Below, in pieces: positions 45,327 to 53,979 of a stretch of 64,000 nucleotides of DNA. How positions within the stretch are numbered: position 1 is the stretch's first letter; each line of letters starts with the position of its first letter. The notes beneath the pieces are model-generated. The model saw nothing but the letters and a program-made list of their open reading frames with translations, was not told the origin of the DNA and made no database searches. Origin of the DNA: Verrucomicrobiia bacterium (GTDB lineage: Bacteria; Verrucomicrobiota; Verrucomicrobiia; Limisphaerales; UBA9464); the NCBI GenBank assembly GCA_019634635.1, contig JAHCBB010000021.1, forward strand, positions 22,484-86,483, in the 5' to 3' direction. Made by a program: the position numbers and the translations under genes.

Positions 45327-46214
45327 CTACCACAGGGCGAGGGTGTCGAGCACGGCACGCGTGCGGGGCACTTCGTGGGTGCGGAACAGGTCGGTTTTCC
45401 CGAGGGCTGCCAGCACCGCGAAGAAGGGCTCCGCACACCGCACCTCTTCGCCGAAGCACTCGAAGGCATGCGGCAGCGCGTGGCAGACCGGCCAGCCGAG
45501 GCTGCGCAGCCGGAAGCTGTTCAGGAACACCTGCATCTGGTGGCGGATCCGCACCGCCGAGTCCTGAAGGTTGCGATAATAGAAACCCATTCCGGGATCC
45601 ACCCACAGCTTGCGGACGCCCTGCGATGTGGCCCCGTCAATCTGGCGGGCAAAGGAATCCCGCATGCGGGCCGCAACATCCGGACCCGATTCGAAGTCGC
45701 CAACGGACCGCACATTGTCCCCCTGGATGTGGCACAAAATGACGGCTGCGTCGTGGTCCGCGACCATCCGGTACATTTCGGCGGAGCGGTCGTTGCCGGT
45801 GAGGTTCAGCACCCGGGCGCCGGCTTCCAGACAGGCGCGGGTGACGGCTGGCTGATAGGTCTCCACGGAAATGAGATGGCCCGCCGCGGCCAGCTCCCGC
45901 ACGACCGGCAGCAGGCGCGACTGCTGAAGGGCTTCATCGGCGCGTGCTGCGTGGCTGAGTGTGGACTCCGCCCCCAAGTCCAGGATGTGGGCCCCCTGGG
46001 CGGCGAGAACGTGCCCCCGGCGCACGGCCTGTTCCGTGCTGAGGCACACGGACTCCCGATACCAGGAGTCGGCCGACAGATTGATCACGCCCATGACGGC
46101 CGGCGGATGCCCTCCTCCGAAGGTTCGTCCCGCCAGGTCAAACCCGGCGACGGTTGCGGCGAGGTCGCCGCCATGGTGTCGGGCGATGGATTCCAGGTGG
46201 GTCAGTGAGAGCAT
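45327..46214 (-). CDS. Divergent dihydropteroate synthase-like pterin-binding protein
   Basis: The 295-residue TIM barrel has the order of DHPS motifs but in altered form: VMGVINLSADSWY (residues 40-52) for MGIxNVTPDSF, DLGAESTLSH (79-88) for DIGGESTRPG, SVETYQ for SVDT, and DPGMGFYY for DxGxGF. The SDGG loop and the Arg-Pro-Gly of the second loop are missing, so pABA condensation may not be its activity. No other folate gene is near. It lies 46 bases behind the B12-binding regulator and may be its target. A related pterin or methyl-transfer role is possible. Confidence 0.65.
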   Translation of the reverse strand: MLSLTHLESIARHHGGDLAATVAGFDLAGRTFGGGHPPAVMGVINLSADSWYRESVCLSTEQAVRRGHVLAAQGAHILDLGAESTLSHAARADEALQQSRLLPVVRELAAAGHLISVETYQPAVTRACLEAGARVLNLTGNDRSAEMYRMVADHDAAVILCHIQGDNVRSVGDFESGPDVAARMRDSFARQIDGATSQGVRKLWVDPGMGFYYRNLQDSAVRIRHQMQVFLNSFRLRSLGWPVCHALPHAFECFGEEVRCAEPFFAVLAALGKTDLFRTHEVPRTRAVLDTLALW

Positions 46215-46260
46215 GCGCCTTCGGACGATTCAGGAAGTGGCCGTTGGGACCGGAGGTCTG

Positions 46261-47244
46261 CTAGCGGATTGTGGCAACCCGTCCCGGTCCGTTGGCGTTT
46301 TGCCGCAACCGGTCCAGTGCGGCAAAGAATTCCCCGAGGGTTTCGCAGACCGTGGCGTTGATCTCCCGCAGGGCCGGGCGGTAGGCGTCAACCGCCCGGC
46401 CGCCGACCACCAATCGCACTGCAGGGTCGAGAAGTCGCCGGAGTCGGCGGAGTTCATCGGGCAGCAACGGGTCATCGGCCGGATGGACAATGCTGAGCGC
46501 CACCGCGCGGGCTTCGTGGTGTTGCGCGGTGCTGACGATTTCCTCCGCCGGCAGGGAAGCCCCCATGTACACGACGCGCCAGCCCTGGCTCCGGGCCGCA
46601 GCGGCGGCAAGGGCGGCACCCAGTTCGTGGAGTTGACCGGCCGGCGTCGTGGCCACCAGCACGGGCGCGGACGCATGGAGCGCGATTGGTCGGGCCGCAT
46701 GGCCCAAAAAGGTTCGGATGACGGCGGACGCGAGGTGTTCGTGGGCGACCTTGAGGGAGCCATCCCTCCAGCCGTCACCGATCCTTTGGACGAGCGGCGC
46801 CACCACCTGCGCGAGCAGTGCCGTCTGGCCCAGCGCGACTGAGCCTTCCTCGAGCACCCGCTCCAGCGCTGCGGCATCCATGGCCGCCACCGCGGTATGG
46901 GCCGATTCGATCAATGCCGTCGCGTCCCTCGGTGGTGCATGCGCCGTGAGGCGCCGGAGGTCGGATGCCTCGGCCGGCACGGGTGCGGGTGCGCTCAAGA
47001 GCAGGGTGTGGAGATCGGCCACGTGCAGGTGGGTTATGTTTCCGATCGAGTGCCCGGCATCGGTTGCCTGCTTGAGCAGGGACAACCTCTGGACGTCGTC
47101 CTCGCTGTAGAGGCGCTGGTTGCCGCCCGACCTTTGGGGCCGAACCGTGCCATAGCGCTTCTCCCAAACCCGGATCACGTGGGGGCTGAGGCCCGTCCTT
47201 CGGGCGACCACCTTGATCGAGTGTTTCAGCATTGGTTCCGGCAC
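46261..47244 (-). CDS. CarH/LitR-like MerR repressor with B12-binding domain
   Basis: The 327-residue protein has an N-terminal MerR helix-turn-helix (about 7-75: IKVVARRTGLSPHVIRVWEK, GNQRLYSEDDVQRL). A four-helix B12 cap carries the CarH signature W159-x9-E169-H170 (WRDGSLKVAHEH), and a Rossmann-like cobalamin domain has H206 in QLHELG as the likely lower cobalt ligand. In CarH and LitR, adenosylcobalamin makes the dark tetramer that binds DNA, and light breaks the Co-C bond to release it. Both key motifs are present, so light-dependent repression is predicted. It is divergent from a sigma factor gene, with three 11-bp repeats between. Confidence 0.88.
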   Translation of the reverse strand: MPEPMLKHSIKVVARRTGLSPHVIRVWEKRYGTVRPQRSGGNQRLYSEDDVQRLSLLKQATDAGHSIGNITHLHVADLHTLLLSAPAPVPAEASDLRRLTAHAPPRDATALIESAHTAVAAMDAAALERVLEEGSVALGQTALLAQVVAPLVQRIGDGWRDGSLKVAHEHLASAVIRTFLGHAARPIALHASAPVLVATTPAGQLHELGAALAAAAARSQGWRVVYMGASLPAEEIVSTAQHHEARAVALSIVHPADDPLLPDELRRLRRLLDPAVRLVVGGRAVDAYRPALREINATVCETLGEFFAALDRLRQNANGPGRVATIR

Positions 47245-47375
47245 GGCGGACAGTTGGACAGAAACTGGACATTTTCAACCAGAACATGGACTACACCCAA
47301 TTCGCGCCCCTGATTCGAGCCTGATTTCTGAGGAATTTTGGTCGAAATCACCCGTGTTCTCGCGTTCATTCAGTT

Positions 47376-47408
47376 TGTGAACAAAAAATGAACAAAACAT
47401 TGACAAAA
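47376..47408 (+). promoter_or_regulatory. Three tandem 11-bp repeats, candidate CarH-type operator
   Basis: TGTGAACAAAA (47376-47386), AATGAACAAAA (47387-47397) and CATTGACAAAA (47398-47408) follow each other without a gap. The common core is TGAACA or TTGACA plus AAAA. From memory, CarH binds direct repeats spaced 11 bp apart with a TGTACA-like core. The third unit contains TTGACA (47400-47405), a perfect -35 hexamer for rightward transcription, so binding here would block the sigma gene promoter. No strong -10 is seen 17 bases on. Confidence 0.6.
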
Positions 47409-47495
47409 CTGGATCACCGGTCAGCTTTGACTCGTAAGAAGTCACCTGGGTTCTCCGGGTGGGGTACTGTCAGCGGAGTTACTACAAGGAAAACC

Positions 47496-48548
47496 ATGAC
47501 CACGAATCTCACGAAGTCTGCTCGTCGTTCCGAGAAGTTCGCCGACGCTGGCAACCCGCGGATGCGGTCGAGGAGCCGCTCGGGTGGCCAATACGCTCCG
47601 GCGTCGAGCACGCGTGCTCCGGCGGTCGAAGTGCGTCGGTCCGATCCAATCTCCGATCCGGTGGCCCCGGCTCCATTTGAGACCAAGTCGGCCCTCAGTC
47701 TCTACATGCGCGATGCCATCGAGGTGCCTCTGTTGACCATTGACGAGGAAAATGCGTTGGCGGCGCGGATCAAGCGGGGAGACACGGCCGCACGCGAGCA
47801 CATGATCCGGGCCAACCTGCGCCTGGTGGTCAAGATTGCGAGGGACTACGACGGTTTCGGCCTGCCGCTTCTGGATCTGATCAACGAGGGGAACATTGGA
47901 TTGATGAAGGGGGTTGAACGGTTCGATCCGGCCAAGGGGGGGAAGCTTTCCACATACGCCTCCTGGTGGATCAAGCAGTCCATCAAGCGGGCCCTGGCCA
48001 ACCAGTCCAAGACCATCCGTCTCCCGGTCCACCTGGTGGACAAGGTGACCAAGTTGAAGCGCGTGGCCCATCAGCTTCAGGAGCTCCTTGGGCGGGAGGC
48101 CACCGACGAGGAACTGGCGGAGGAGATGGAGGTGCCCGTCAAAAAGATCCGGTTCTGGCAGCGGGCGTCCCAGAAAACGGCGTCCCTCGACGCACCGCTC
48201 GGGGACGATGATTCCAGCCGCCTCTCAGACCTGGTTCCCGATTCCGGGTCCAACGATCCCTACGGACAGCTCGAGGAAAAGACCACCCACCGGATGGTGG
48301 GGCAGTTCCTCGGGATCCTCGATTCCCGCGAGCTGAGCATCCTCCGTCAGCGATTTGGTCTGGATGGCCAGAAGGAGAAGACGCTCGACGAAATCGGACG
48401 CACGTTCGGTGTGACCCGGGAGCGGATCCGTCAACTCCAAAACATCGCCCTCGCGAAGCTGCGCGAGCGGATTGAGAAGCATGAGGCGGTCCGCGAGCCG
48501 GCAGGGGACTCCCCGGCGTGGACGCCGCTCGCGGCGGCGACCTTGTGA
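47496..48548 (+). CDS. Group 2 sigma-70 factor (RpoD-like)
   Basis: The 350-residue protein has region 1.2 (SALSLYMRDAIEVPLLT), region 2 (RANLRLVVKIARDYDGFG, FDPAKGGKLSTYASWWIKQS), region 3 (HLVDKVTKLKRVAHQLQELL) and region 4 (LDEIGRTFGVTRERIRQLQN). It lacks the large acidic 1.1/non-conserved region of a primary sigma and opens with a basic, disordered stretch. ATG 47496 is set by AAGGA at 47486-47490, five bases upstream, and the basic N-terminus; the frame is open to 47388. It is divergent from the CarH-like gene, suggesting a B12/light-controlled regulon. Confidence 0.9.
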   Translation: MTTNLTKSARRSEKFADAGNPRMRSRSRSGGQYAPASSTRAPAVEVRRSDPISDPVAPAPFETKSALSLYMRDAIEVPLLTIDEENALAARIKRGDTAAREHMIRANLRLVVKIARDYDGFGLPLLDLINEGNIGLMKGVERFDPAKGGKLSTYASWWIKQSIKRALANQSKTIRLPVHLVDKVTKLKRVAHQLQELLGREATDEELAEEMEVPVKKIRFWQRASQKTASLDAPLGDDDSSRLSDLVPDSGSNDPYGQLEEKTTHRMVGQFLGILDSRELSILRQRFGLDGQKEKTLDEIGRTFGVTRERIRQLQNIALAKLRERIEKHEAVREPAGDSPAWTPLAAATL

Positions 48549-48665
48549 TGGAGTCCGGTGGGGCGGGCCGGCCTCCCGTTTCGAATTGCCGGAAATCCCC
48601 GGAATTTGGGGAATCCAATTGCCAGACACGGGCTCTTTTCGATACACGGATCGGCGTTCCAGCAT

Positions 48666-49697
48666 ATGCCGAACGCCTACCACGCATCCATTGAAGGTGC
48701 CCAGCACGGGGCCAAGACCCTTGAACAGTTTCTCGACTACGCGAAGGACAGCGGTGCGTCGGGCGCCCAACCCAGTAACTACATGCTGGGGGACGGCAGG
48801 GGCGGCTTCCGCAAGGTGCGCGACATCCGGGCGGCCTTTGACGACCGGGAGATGTCCCTCGACGGCATCAGCGCCCATTGTCCATTCTGGGTGCACACCT
48901 CGGCCTGGACGGGGACCCGTTCCGGCAATCCGTTCATTCCCCCCGATGTAGCCCGGCTGGCTCCGGAAAAGGTCGAGTCATGGCACGAGAAGTATCTGCT
49001 GAAGTTGATGGATCTGGCGGCGGAGCTCGGGGTGAAAAGCCTCCCGATGTTCTGGGGGGTTGCCTTTGGTTGGGAACTGGCGAGCGGGTATCCATGGGGT
49101 TTCTGGCAGGGAGCTGGCTTTGACCTCTTGAAGGAGGGACAGGAGCGTTTCGTGAAGAAGACCGCGCGGCTTCGCAAGGCGGCCAACGCGCATGGCATCA
49201 AGCTGTGCCACGAAATTCACCCCGGCACGGCGGCGATGTGTGCCGACGACTTCCTGATGCTGGTGAAGATCTGCGACAACGACCCGTGCCTTGCGGTCAA
49301 TGCCGACCCGTCGCACTGCTGGGAGGGCGAGTCCTGGGAGAGCCGGTTTCTCAAGGTCGGCCCCTACATCTACGCCGCCCATGTGAAAAACTTCGTCGTC
49401 CGCCCCGGGTTCCCGTTGCGGGCCATGGAGCCTGCGTGGCCGCGCCGGGGCATGCAGTTCACGGACCTGCCCTCCGGGGACCTCAACATGCAGCGTTATG
49501 TGGAGCTGCTGCTGCACGTCGGCTATCGCGACCGCTACTGCAAGCTTCACCGGGTGGCCAGCGCGCCGCTGGTGGTGGAGGCGGAGTCGGCCCACAAGGA
49601 TCTCGACTTCTGCAGCGCCAACGGCATCCGGTACACCGCGGACCACCTCTGCTGGCCGGCCGCCGCCGGCAGCTTTGAGGAAGGCATGGGGGCCTGA
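48666..49697 (+). CDS. Sugar phosphate isomerase/epimerase (xylose isomerase-like TIM barrel)
   Basis: The 343-residue protein belongs to the AP endonuclease family 2/TIM barrel group. Metal-binding type motifs are visible: ISAHCPFWVHT, KLCHEIHPGTAAMCAD (E in CHEIH), NADPSHCWEGE and AAHVKNFVV, and a final VVEAESAHKD. Members isomerise or epimerise sugars and inositols; relatives with this long form are widespread in Verrucomicrobia next to glycan genes. ATG 48666 begins MPNAYHASIEGAQHG; the frame is open further to 48558. It lies 117 bases after the sigma gene on the same strand. Confidence 0.85.
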   Translation: MPNAYHASIEGAQHGAKTLEQFLDYAKDSGASGAQPSNYMLGDGRGGFRKVRDIRAAFDDREMSLDGISAHCPFWVHTSAWTGTRSGNPFIPPDVARLAPEKVESWHEKYLLKLMDLAAELGVKSLPMFWGVAFGWELASGYPWGFWQGAGFDLLKEGQERFVKKTARLRKAANAHGIKLCHEIHPGTAAMCADDFLMLVKICDNDPCLAVNADPSHCWEGESWESRFLKVGPYIYAAHVKNFVVRPGFPLRAMEPAWPRRGMQFTDLPSGDLNMQRYVELLLHVGYRDRYCKLHRVASAPLVVEAESAHKDLDFCSANGIRYTADHLCWPAAAGSFEEGMGA

Positions 49698-49900
49698 CAG
49701 GAACCCGCCAGAGGGCGGGCGGCCGGGTTGGAATCTGCCCCGACCGCGGGGCCGGGATCGCACGGCTCCCACCCCCGCGGCGCCTCCTGGTGGGATCCCG
49801 GGACCGCCGCCGGCCTGGCCGGGGCGGGTGGTCCCCTCCGCGCGGCTGCGGAGTGTCTTGACGCCGCGGCCCTTCCCCGATTACTTCCGCAAACCAGACT

Positions 49901-50245
49901 ATGCCCACGTACGAGTATTCCTGTCAGAAATGCGACGCCCAGTTCGAGGTGCAGCAATCCATGACCGCCGCACCGCTGACCGTGTGCCCGAAGGAGGTTT
50001 GTCCCCGGAAGCCCTGGGGGAGGGGGCGCGTTCAACGGGGCATCGGCGGCGGGGCCGGGCTGATCTTCAAGGGCAGTGGATTCTACATCACGGACTATCG
50101 AAGCGAGGGCTACAAGTCGGCCGCGAAAAGTGATTCCGAGGCCGCCAAACCGAAGTCCGACGGCAAGGCCGATGCGAAACCCAAACCCGCCACCCCGGCC
50201 CCCGCCGCAACGCCGGCATCGCCCGGGGCCAAACCGGCCCCTTGA
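49901..50245 (+). CDS. FmdB family zinc ribbon protein
   Basis: A 114-residue protein starting MPTYEYSCQKCDAQFEV, with cysteines C8, C11, C29 and C34 forming the FmdB/CxxC_CxxC_SSSS zinc ribbon; the second pair has a four-residue insert (CPKEVC) instead of CxxC. The GGAGLIFKGSGFYITDYR motif is typical. The last 40 residues are a low-complexity Lys/Ala/Pro tail. The regulatory role of FmdB proteins is poorly known. Confidence 0.9.
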   Translation: MPTYEYSCQKCDAQFEVQQSMTAAPLTVCPKEVCPRKPWGRGRVQRGIGGGAGLIFKGSGFYITDYRSEGYKSAAKSDSEAAKPKSDGKADAKPKPATPAPAATPASPGAKPAP

Positions 50246-50254
50246 GCGGACGCC

Positions 50255-51685
50255 ATGTGTCTGCCGACCTCATGTGCCGGGCGCCCGCCCTCGATGGCAC
50301 TCGCCGTCCTGGGAGTGCTGATCTCGGTGGGGCCACGGGCCATGAGCGCGCTCCCGGCCCTCCCGATCGAGGTGCCCGTGACGGCACGGAGTGTCAGCGG
50401 CCAGTTCCTGGTGCATGGACGCGGCACCACGCTGCCCGCGCCGGCGTCCCGGGTTCGGGGCGTGGGCACCAACGAAGTGATCGTCCTGCGGCCCGACCTG
50501 CTCGCGGTCACCGCGGAACGCGTCAAGCGCGGGATCGAGAGGCTGCTGGAGGTCAATGATGCGTGGCGGGGGGCCGTGCATCTCCAGATCCGCGAGTCCT
50601 CCCGGATCGTCGGGCCACTCTCCATCCAGCCGCGTGTGTTCCGGGACGGATGGCAATACGCCATGCCGGTGCCGGAGGAGGTCGGTTGGGAACGGCTCGT
50701 TCGGGGGCTGTCCGAGGTGGTCGTGCTGGAGCGGGCCAACCGGTCCAATGCCGGGGAGGAGTGTGCGCTGCCGCCCCTGTGGCTGACCACGGGACTTCAC
50801 GAGTTGCTGATGGCGGCCTCCGGTCGTGACCTGGTGGCGGAATCGGGGACGTTGATCAACCGCCTGGAGCGGCGGCCGGACCCGCTGCGGATCGTGCGCT
50901 CGCAGCTTGGGGGCGGGGAACCGATGACGTTTGGAGAGTTCAGCCTGCTGACGCTGGACGACCTCGCCGATCCCGGCCGGTTCCGCCTCTACCAGGCCAG
51001 CACCGCATTGTTCACCCACGAGTTGCTCCGTGAGCCTTCCGGCCGCGCCTCGGTCAGGGAATTCATCCGGCGCCTGCCTGAGAGCCTGAACTGGCAGACC
51101 GTGTTCCTCCGCACCCATTCCGACCGGTTCCTTCGTCTGTTGGACATTGAAAAATGGTGGGCTGTGGCGGCAACGGAAGCTCTGGCGGCGGATGGCAGCC
51201 AGCGGTGGCCCCGCGAACGGGTCCTCGATCGCCTTGCCGAGATCCTGACCGAGACCGCCGACGTGCGGCTGGACTCCGCCAGCCTGCCCGAGCGCTTGAC
51301 GGTGCCGCTGCGGGATTTGATCGTGTCGTGGGACTACGATGCCCAGCGCGAGGTCGTCCTGCGCAAGGTGTCTCAACTGCGCGCCCTCGGCCTCCGGTCG
51401 CCCCCCACCGTGGCGCCGCTGGTGAACGAGGCCGTGCAGGTGCTCGAGGACTATGCGGTTGCCCGCGCCGGGAAGGGGCGCGTGGCAGCGGCGCGGACGG
51501 TGGCCGGCGGCGGAGGACGCCTGGCGGCCGAATCGGCGGCCCGAAAGCTGGCGGCGCTTGAGGACCGCCTGGATCGGGAGCGCCGGAATCCCGGACCCGT
51601 GCCTCCGTCCCGTGCGGATCCAGCCAGGGTGGTCACCCCTCCGGGCCGACCGGCGCCTACAACGACTCCTGCATCCGGCGGGTGA
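50255..51685 (+). CDS. Hypothetical exported protein, 476 aa
   Basis: I do not recognise the family. The N-terminus has a signal peptide (MALAVLGVLISVGPRAMSAL), so ATG 50294 may be the true start. Residues about 60-350 are mixed alpha/beta and include PLWLTTGLHELLM, which sits where peptidase-MA-like proteins have HExxH; only one His is present, so it may be an inactive relative. The C-terminal 90 residues are a helical, Ala/Arg-rich and then Pro-rich tail. It starts nine bases after the fmdB-like gene and its last 29 bases overlap hprK on the other strand. Confidence 0.65.
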   Translation: MCLPTSCAGRPPSMALAVLGVLISVGPRAMSALPALPIEVPVTARSVSGQFLVHGRGTTLPAPASRVRGVGTNEVIVLRPDLLAVTAERVKRGIERLLEVNDAWRGAVHLQIRESSRIVGPLSIQPRVFRDGWQYAMPVPEEVGWERLVRGLSEVVVLERANRSNAGEECALPPLWLTTGLHELLMAASGRDLVAESGTLINRLERRPDPLRIVRSQLGGGEPMTFGEFSLLTLDDLADPGRFRLYQASTALFTHELLREPSGRASVREFIRRLPESLNWQTVFLRTHSDRFLRLLDIEKWWAVAATEALAADGSQRWPRERVLDRLAEILTETADVRLDSASLPERLTVPLRDLIVSWDYDAQREVVLRKVSQLRALGLRSPPTVAPLVNEAVQVLEDYAVARAGKGRVAAARTVAGGGGRLAAESAARKLAALEDRLDRERRNPGPVPPSRADPARVVTPPGRPAPTTTPASGG

Positions 51686-52616
51686 TGCGTGCGCTCAATT
51701 CCGCCGCCGGATGGTACCCGGTGGACCGGAGCTTCGTCTGGAGTGCGGCGACTTCGATGAGGCCCGCCAGGTCCCGGCCGGGCCGGACCGGGATGACGAT
51801 ATGGGGCACTGGCTGTCCCAGGAGTGTCACGTGGGCCTGATCGAGTCCGAGCCGGTCCATTTCTTCCACATCGTCCCAGCGTTTCAGGGTGACGACGAGG
51901 TTCACGCGCTTGTCATGCCGGATGGAGGCCACGCCGAACATGGCGGCGACATCAATCAGGCCGATGCCGCGAACCTCCATGAGGTTGCGTCCGAGATCCT
52001 TCGCGGTGCCCATGAGTTCCGTGCCATCCTGGATCCAAAGGCATACCACATCGTCGGCGACGAGGCTGTGGCCCCGCTCCAGCAGTCCCACCATGGCCTC
52101 GCTCTTGCCGATGCCGCTTTCGCCCTCGATCACCACGCCGATGCCCTGAATGTCCACCATGCCGGCGTGAATCTGGGTGCGCGGTGCAAACAGGTTTTCG
52201 AGGGTGATGGTGGCCCGGCTGATGAACTTCATGGTGATCAGCGAGGAGGTGAACAGGGGTACGTCAGCCCGCTCGGCGGCCTGGAGGAGTTGGCGTCCGG
52301 GCTTGAGATTGCGGCACAGGACCACGCAGGGAATACGGTGCGCGAAGAAGGTGGCGATGCGTTCGCGGCGCACGGGGTCCGGGAGCGAACGGAGGTAGGA
52401 GGTCTCGACGTTGCCCACCACCTGGACGCGCTTGGGCGCGAAGTACTTCTTGAAGCCGGCGAGCGCGAGTCCGGGGCGGTTCACGGTCGGCTCGCGGATG
52501 AGCCGCTTGAGTCCGAGGGCACCGGCCACCAGGCGCAGGCCGAGGTCGCCGCCGACCTCGGTGTAGAACCGCTCCACGGTGACGGTCTTCAGCGTTCGGG
52601 GGGAGGGGGGGGTCAC
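51657..52616 (-). CDS. hprK: HPr kinase/phosphorylase
   Basis: The 319-residue protein has the HprK two-domain build: an N-terminal domain (1-130) and a C-terminal kinase domain with HAGMVDI (H150), Walker A GESGIGKS (165-172), LVADDV and the late signature EVRGIGLIDVAAMFG. It phosphorylates Ser46 of HPr and can reverse the reaction, linking carbon status to regulation. In Gram-negative genomes it usually clusters with lpt and PTS-Ntr genes, as here; no HPr gene is in the window. Its ATG overlaps the lptB stop by four bases. Confidence 0.93.
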   Translation of the reverse strand: MTPPSPRTLKTVTVERFYTEVGGDLGLRLVAGALGLKRLIREPTVNRPGLALAGFKKYFAPKRVQVVGNVETSYLRSLPDPVRRERIATFFAHRIPCVVLCRNLKPGRQLLQAAERADVPLFTSSLITMKFISRATITLENLFAPRTQIHAGMVDIQGIGVVIEGESGIGKSEAMVGLLERGHSLVADDVVCLWIQDGTELMGTAKDLGRNLMEVRGIGLIDVAAMFGVASIRHDKRVNLVVTLKRWDDVEEMDRLGLDQAHVTLLGQPVPHIVIPVRPGRDLAGLIEVAALQTKLRSTGYHPAAELSARITRRMQESL

Positions 52617-53392
52617 AGGTTGAAGTCGGGTCCGAGATAAATCTCGCGTGCCCTCGGATCCTCGACCATCCGCGCCGCGTCGCCCTCGTACACCACCGCG
52701 CCGTGGTGGATGAGGTACGCCCGGTCCACGATCTTGAGGGTCTCCCGGACGTTGTGGTCGGTGATCAGGATGGCAAGGCCCCGGTCGCGCAGGCGCCGGA
52801 CGATTTTCTGCACCTCGTACACGGCGATGGGATCAATGCCGGCGAACGGTTCGTCGAGCAGCATGAGTTTGGGACTGGTCACCAGCGCCCGCGTGATCTC
52901 CAGGCGGCGTTTCTCACCGCCGCTGAGCTGGTACGCGTAGCTGCGGGCCAGGGGTGTCAGGTCCAGTTCCTCCAGAAGATAGCGCAGGCGCGTGGCCCGC
53001 TCCTCGCGATCGCCGCGACAGGTCTCCAGGATGGCCAGCAGGTTTTGCTCGACCGTCAGCTTGCGGAAGACGCTCGGCTCCTGGGTGAGATACCCGATCC
53101 CCAGGCGGGCCCGCTCATGCATCGGACGGCGCGTGACGTCGCGTCCGTCGAAGCAGACCTGGCCTTCATCGGGACGGATCACGCCCACAATCATGTTGAA
53201 GCTTGTGGTTTTGCCGGCGCCATTGGGACCCAGCAGGCCCACGATCTCCCCGGGGCGGACCTGGATGGAAACGCCGTTCACCACCCGGCGTGCCCGGTAG
53301 GCTTTGGCCAGGTCGCGGACTTCCAGGAGTGCCGCCGGCCCTTCCGCGGCGCCCTTTGGTGAGCTCCCGTCAGCGTTCGCGGACCCGGTCAC
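52613..53392 (-). CDS. lptB: LPS export ABC transporter ATP-binding protein LptB
   Basis: The 259-residue ATPase has Walker A LLGPNGAGKTT, Q-loop TQEPSVFRKL, signature LSGGEKRRLE, Walker B LMLLDEPFAGIDP and the H-loop TDHNV. The FAGIDP and IVGLLGPNGAGKTTSFNMI forms are characteristic of LptB, which powers LPS extraction by LptFG. GTG 53392 overlaps the lptA stop (GTGA), decides the start and shows coupling. The N-terminus carries about 25 extra residues (SANADGSSPKGAAEG) before the domain. Confidence 0.93.
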   Translation of the reverse strand: MTGSANADGSSPKGAAEGPAALLEVRDLAKAYRARRVVNGVSIQVRPGEIVGLLGPNGAGKTTSFNMIVGVIRPDEGQVCFDGRDVTRRPMHERARLGIGYLTQEPSVFRKLTVEQNLLAILETCRGDREERATRLRYLLEELDLTPLARSYAYQLSGGEKRRLEITRALVTSPKLMLLDEPFAGIDPIAVYEVQKIVRRLRDRGLAILITDHNVRETLKIVDRAYLIHHGAVVYEGDAARMVEDPRAREIYLGPDFNL

Positions 53393-53964
53393 GGAAGGTC
53401 TGGGGGTGGCGTTGCCGGACGCGCGGGTTCGAGCGCTCCCTTGGGCAGGGCATCCGGGCGGACGATCATCCGGAAGTTGCCGCGGGCGATGATCTTGTCC
53501 TGCGCGCGGTCGAACGTGATCACATCCGCCCGGAAGGAGCCCTCGGCGCCTTCCACCCATGGCTGTCCGAATTCCGGGGAGCCGGTGAGCGTTACGGTGT
53601 CGTTGGTGGCCGTGTACTCGGCGACGGCGGCGTGGATGCGGTTGGTCGCTCCGGCCTTTCCGGTCGCGATTCCGGGAGTATTGGTGCCCCGTTGCACCAG
53701 GGTCATGACGACGTCGTTGCTGGCGATCAGCCGGTCAATCTTCTGTCCGCCGGGGATGAGCAGGATGCGCAGGTCGGCGCAGTCGAGGTCGAGCATGGCC
53801 GGGTAGCGGAATTGCACGGTGCCCCAGAAGTGATGATTCCCCTCGCCGAGGCCAAACTCGGCGCTTTCGGACTCGAGGGTGGCCTGGTCGAGCGACATTT
53901 CGGCGGCGGTCAGGCCGGCGGCGAGCAGGAGGGCGAGGGCTGCGGGGAGTGACGGACGGGGCAT
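53389..53964 (-). CDS. lptA: LptA/OstA-like periplasmic LPS transport protein
   Basis: The 191-residue protein starts with a signal peptide (MPRPSLPAALALLLAAGLTA) and continues as repeated short beta strands of the OstA jelly-roll type (ITFDRAQDKIIARGNFRM near the end). LptA bridges the periplasm for LPS transit. Sequence identity to model LptA is low; position directly before lptB and behind an LptC-like gene supports the name. A Pro-rich tail ends the protein. Confidence 0.75.
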   Translation of the reverse strand: MPRPSLPAALALLLAAGLTAAEMSLDQATLESESAEFGLGEGNHHFWGTVQFRYPAMLDLDCADLRILLIPGGQKIDRLIASNDVVMTLVQRGTNTPGIATGKAGATNRIHAAVAEYTATNDTVTLTGSPEFGQPWVEGAEGSFRADVITFDRAQDKIIARGNFRMIVRPDALPKGALEPARPATPPPDLP

Positions 53965-53979
53965 GGCGGACGATGGGGA

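Noticed and set aside
47428..47444. TGACT-N7-AGTCA palindrome as the repressor operator
   Set aside because: Single short palindrome, less convincing than the three tandem 11-bp repeats just upstream.
47245..47495. Cobalamin riboswitch ahead of the B12-type regulator or sigma gene
   Set aside because: No B12-box or matching stem pattern was seen; only the 11-bp repeats stand out.
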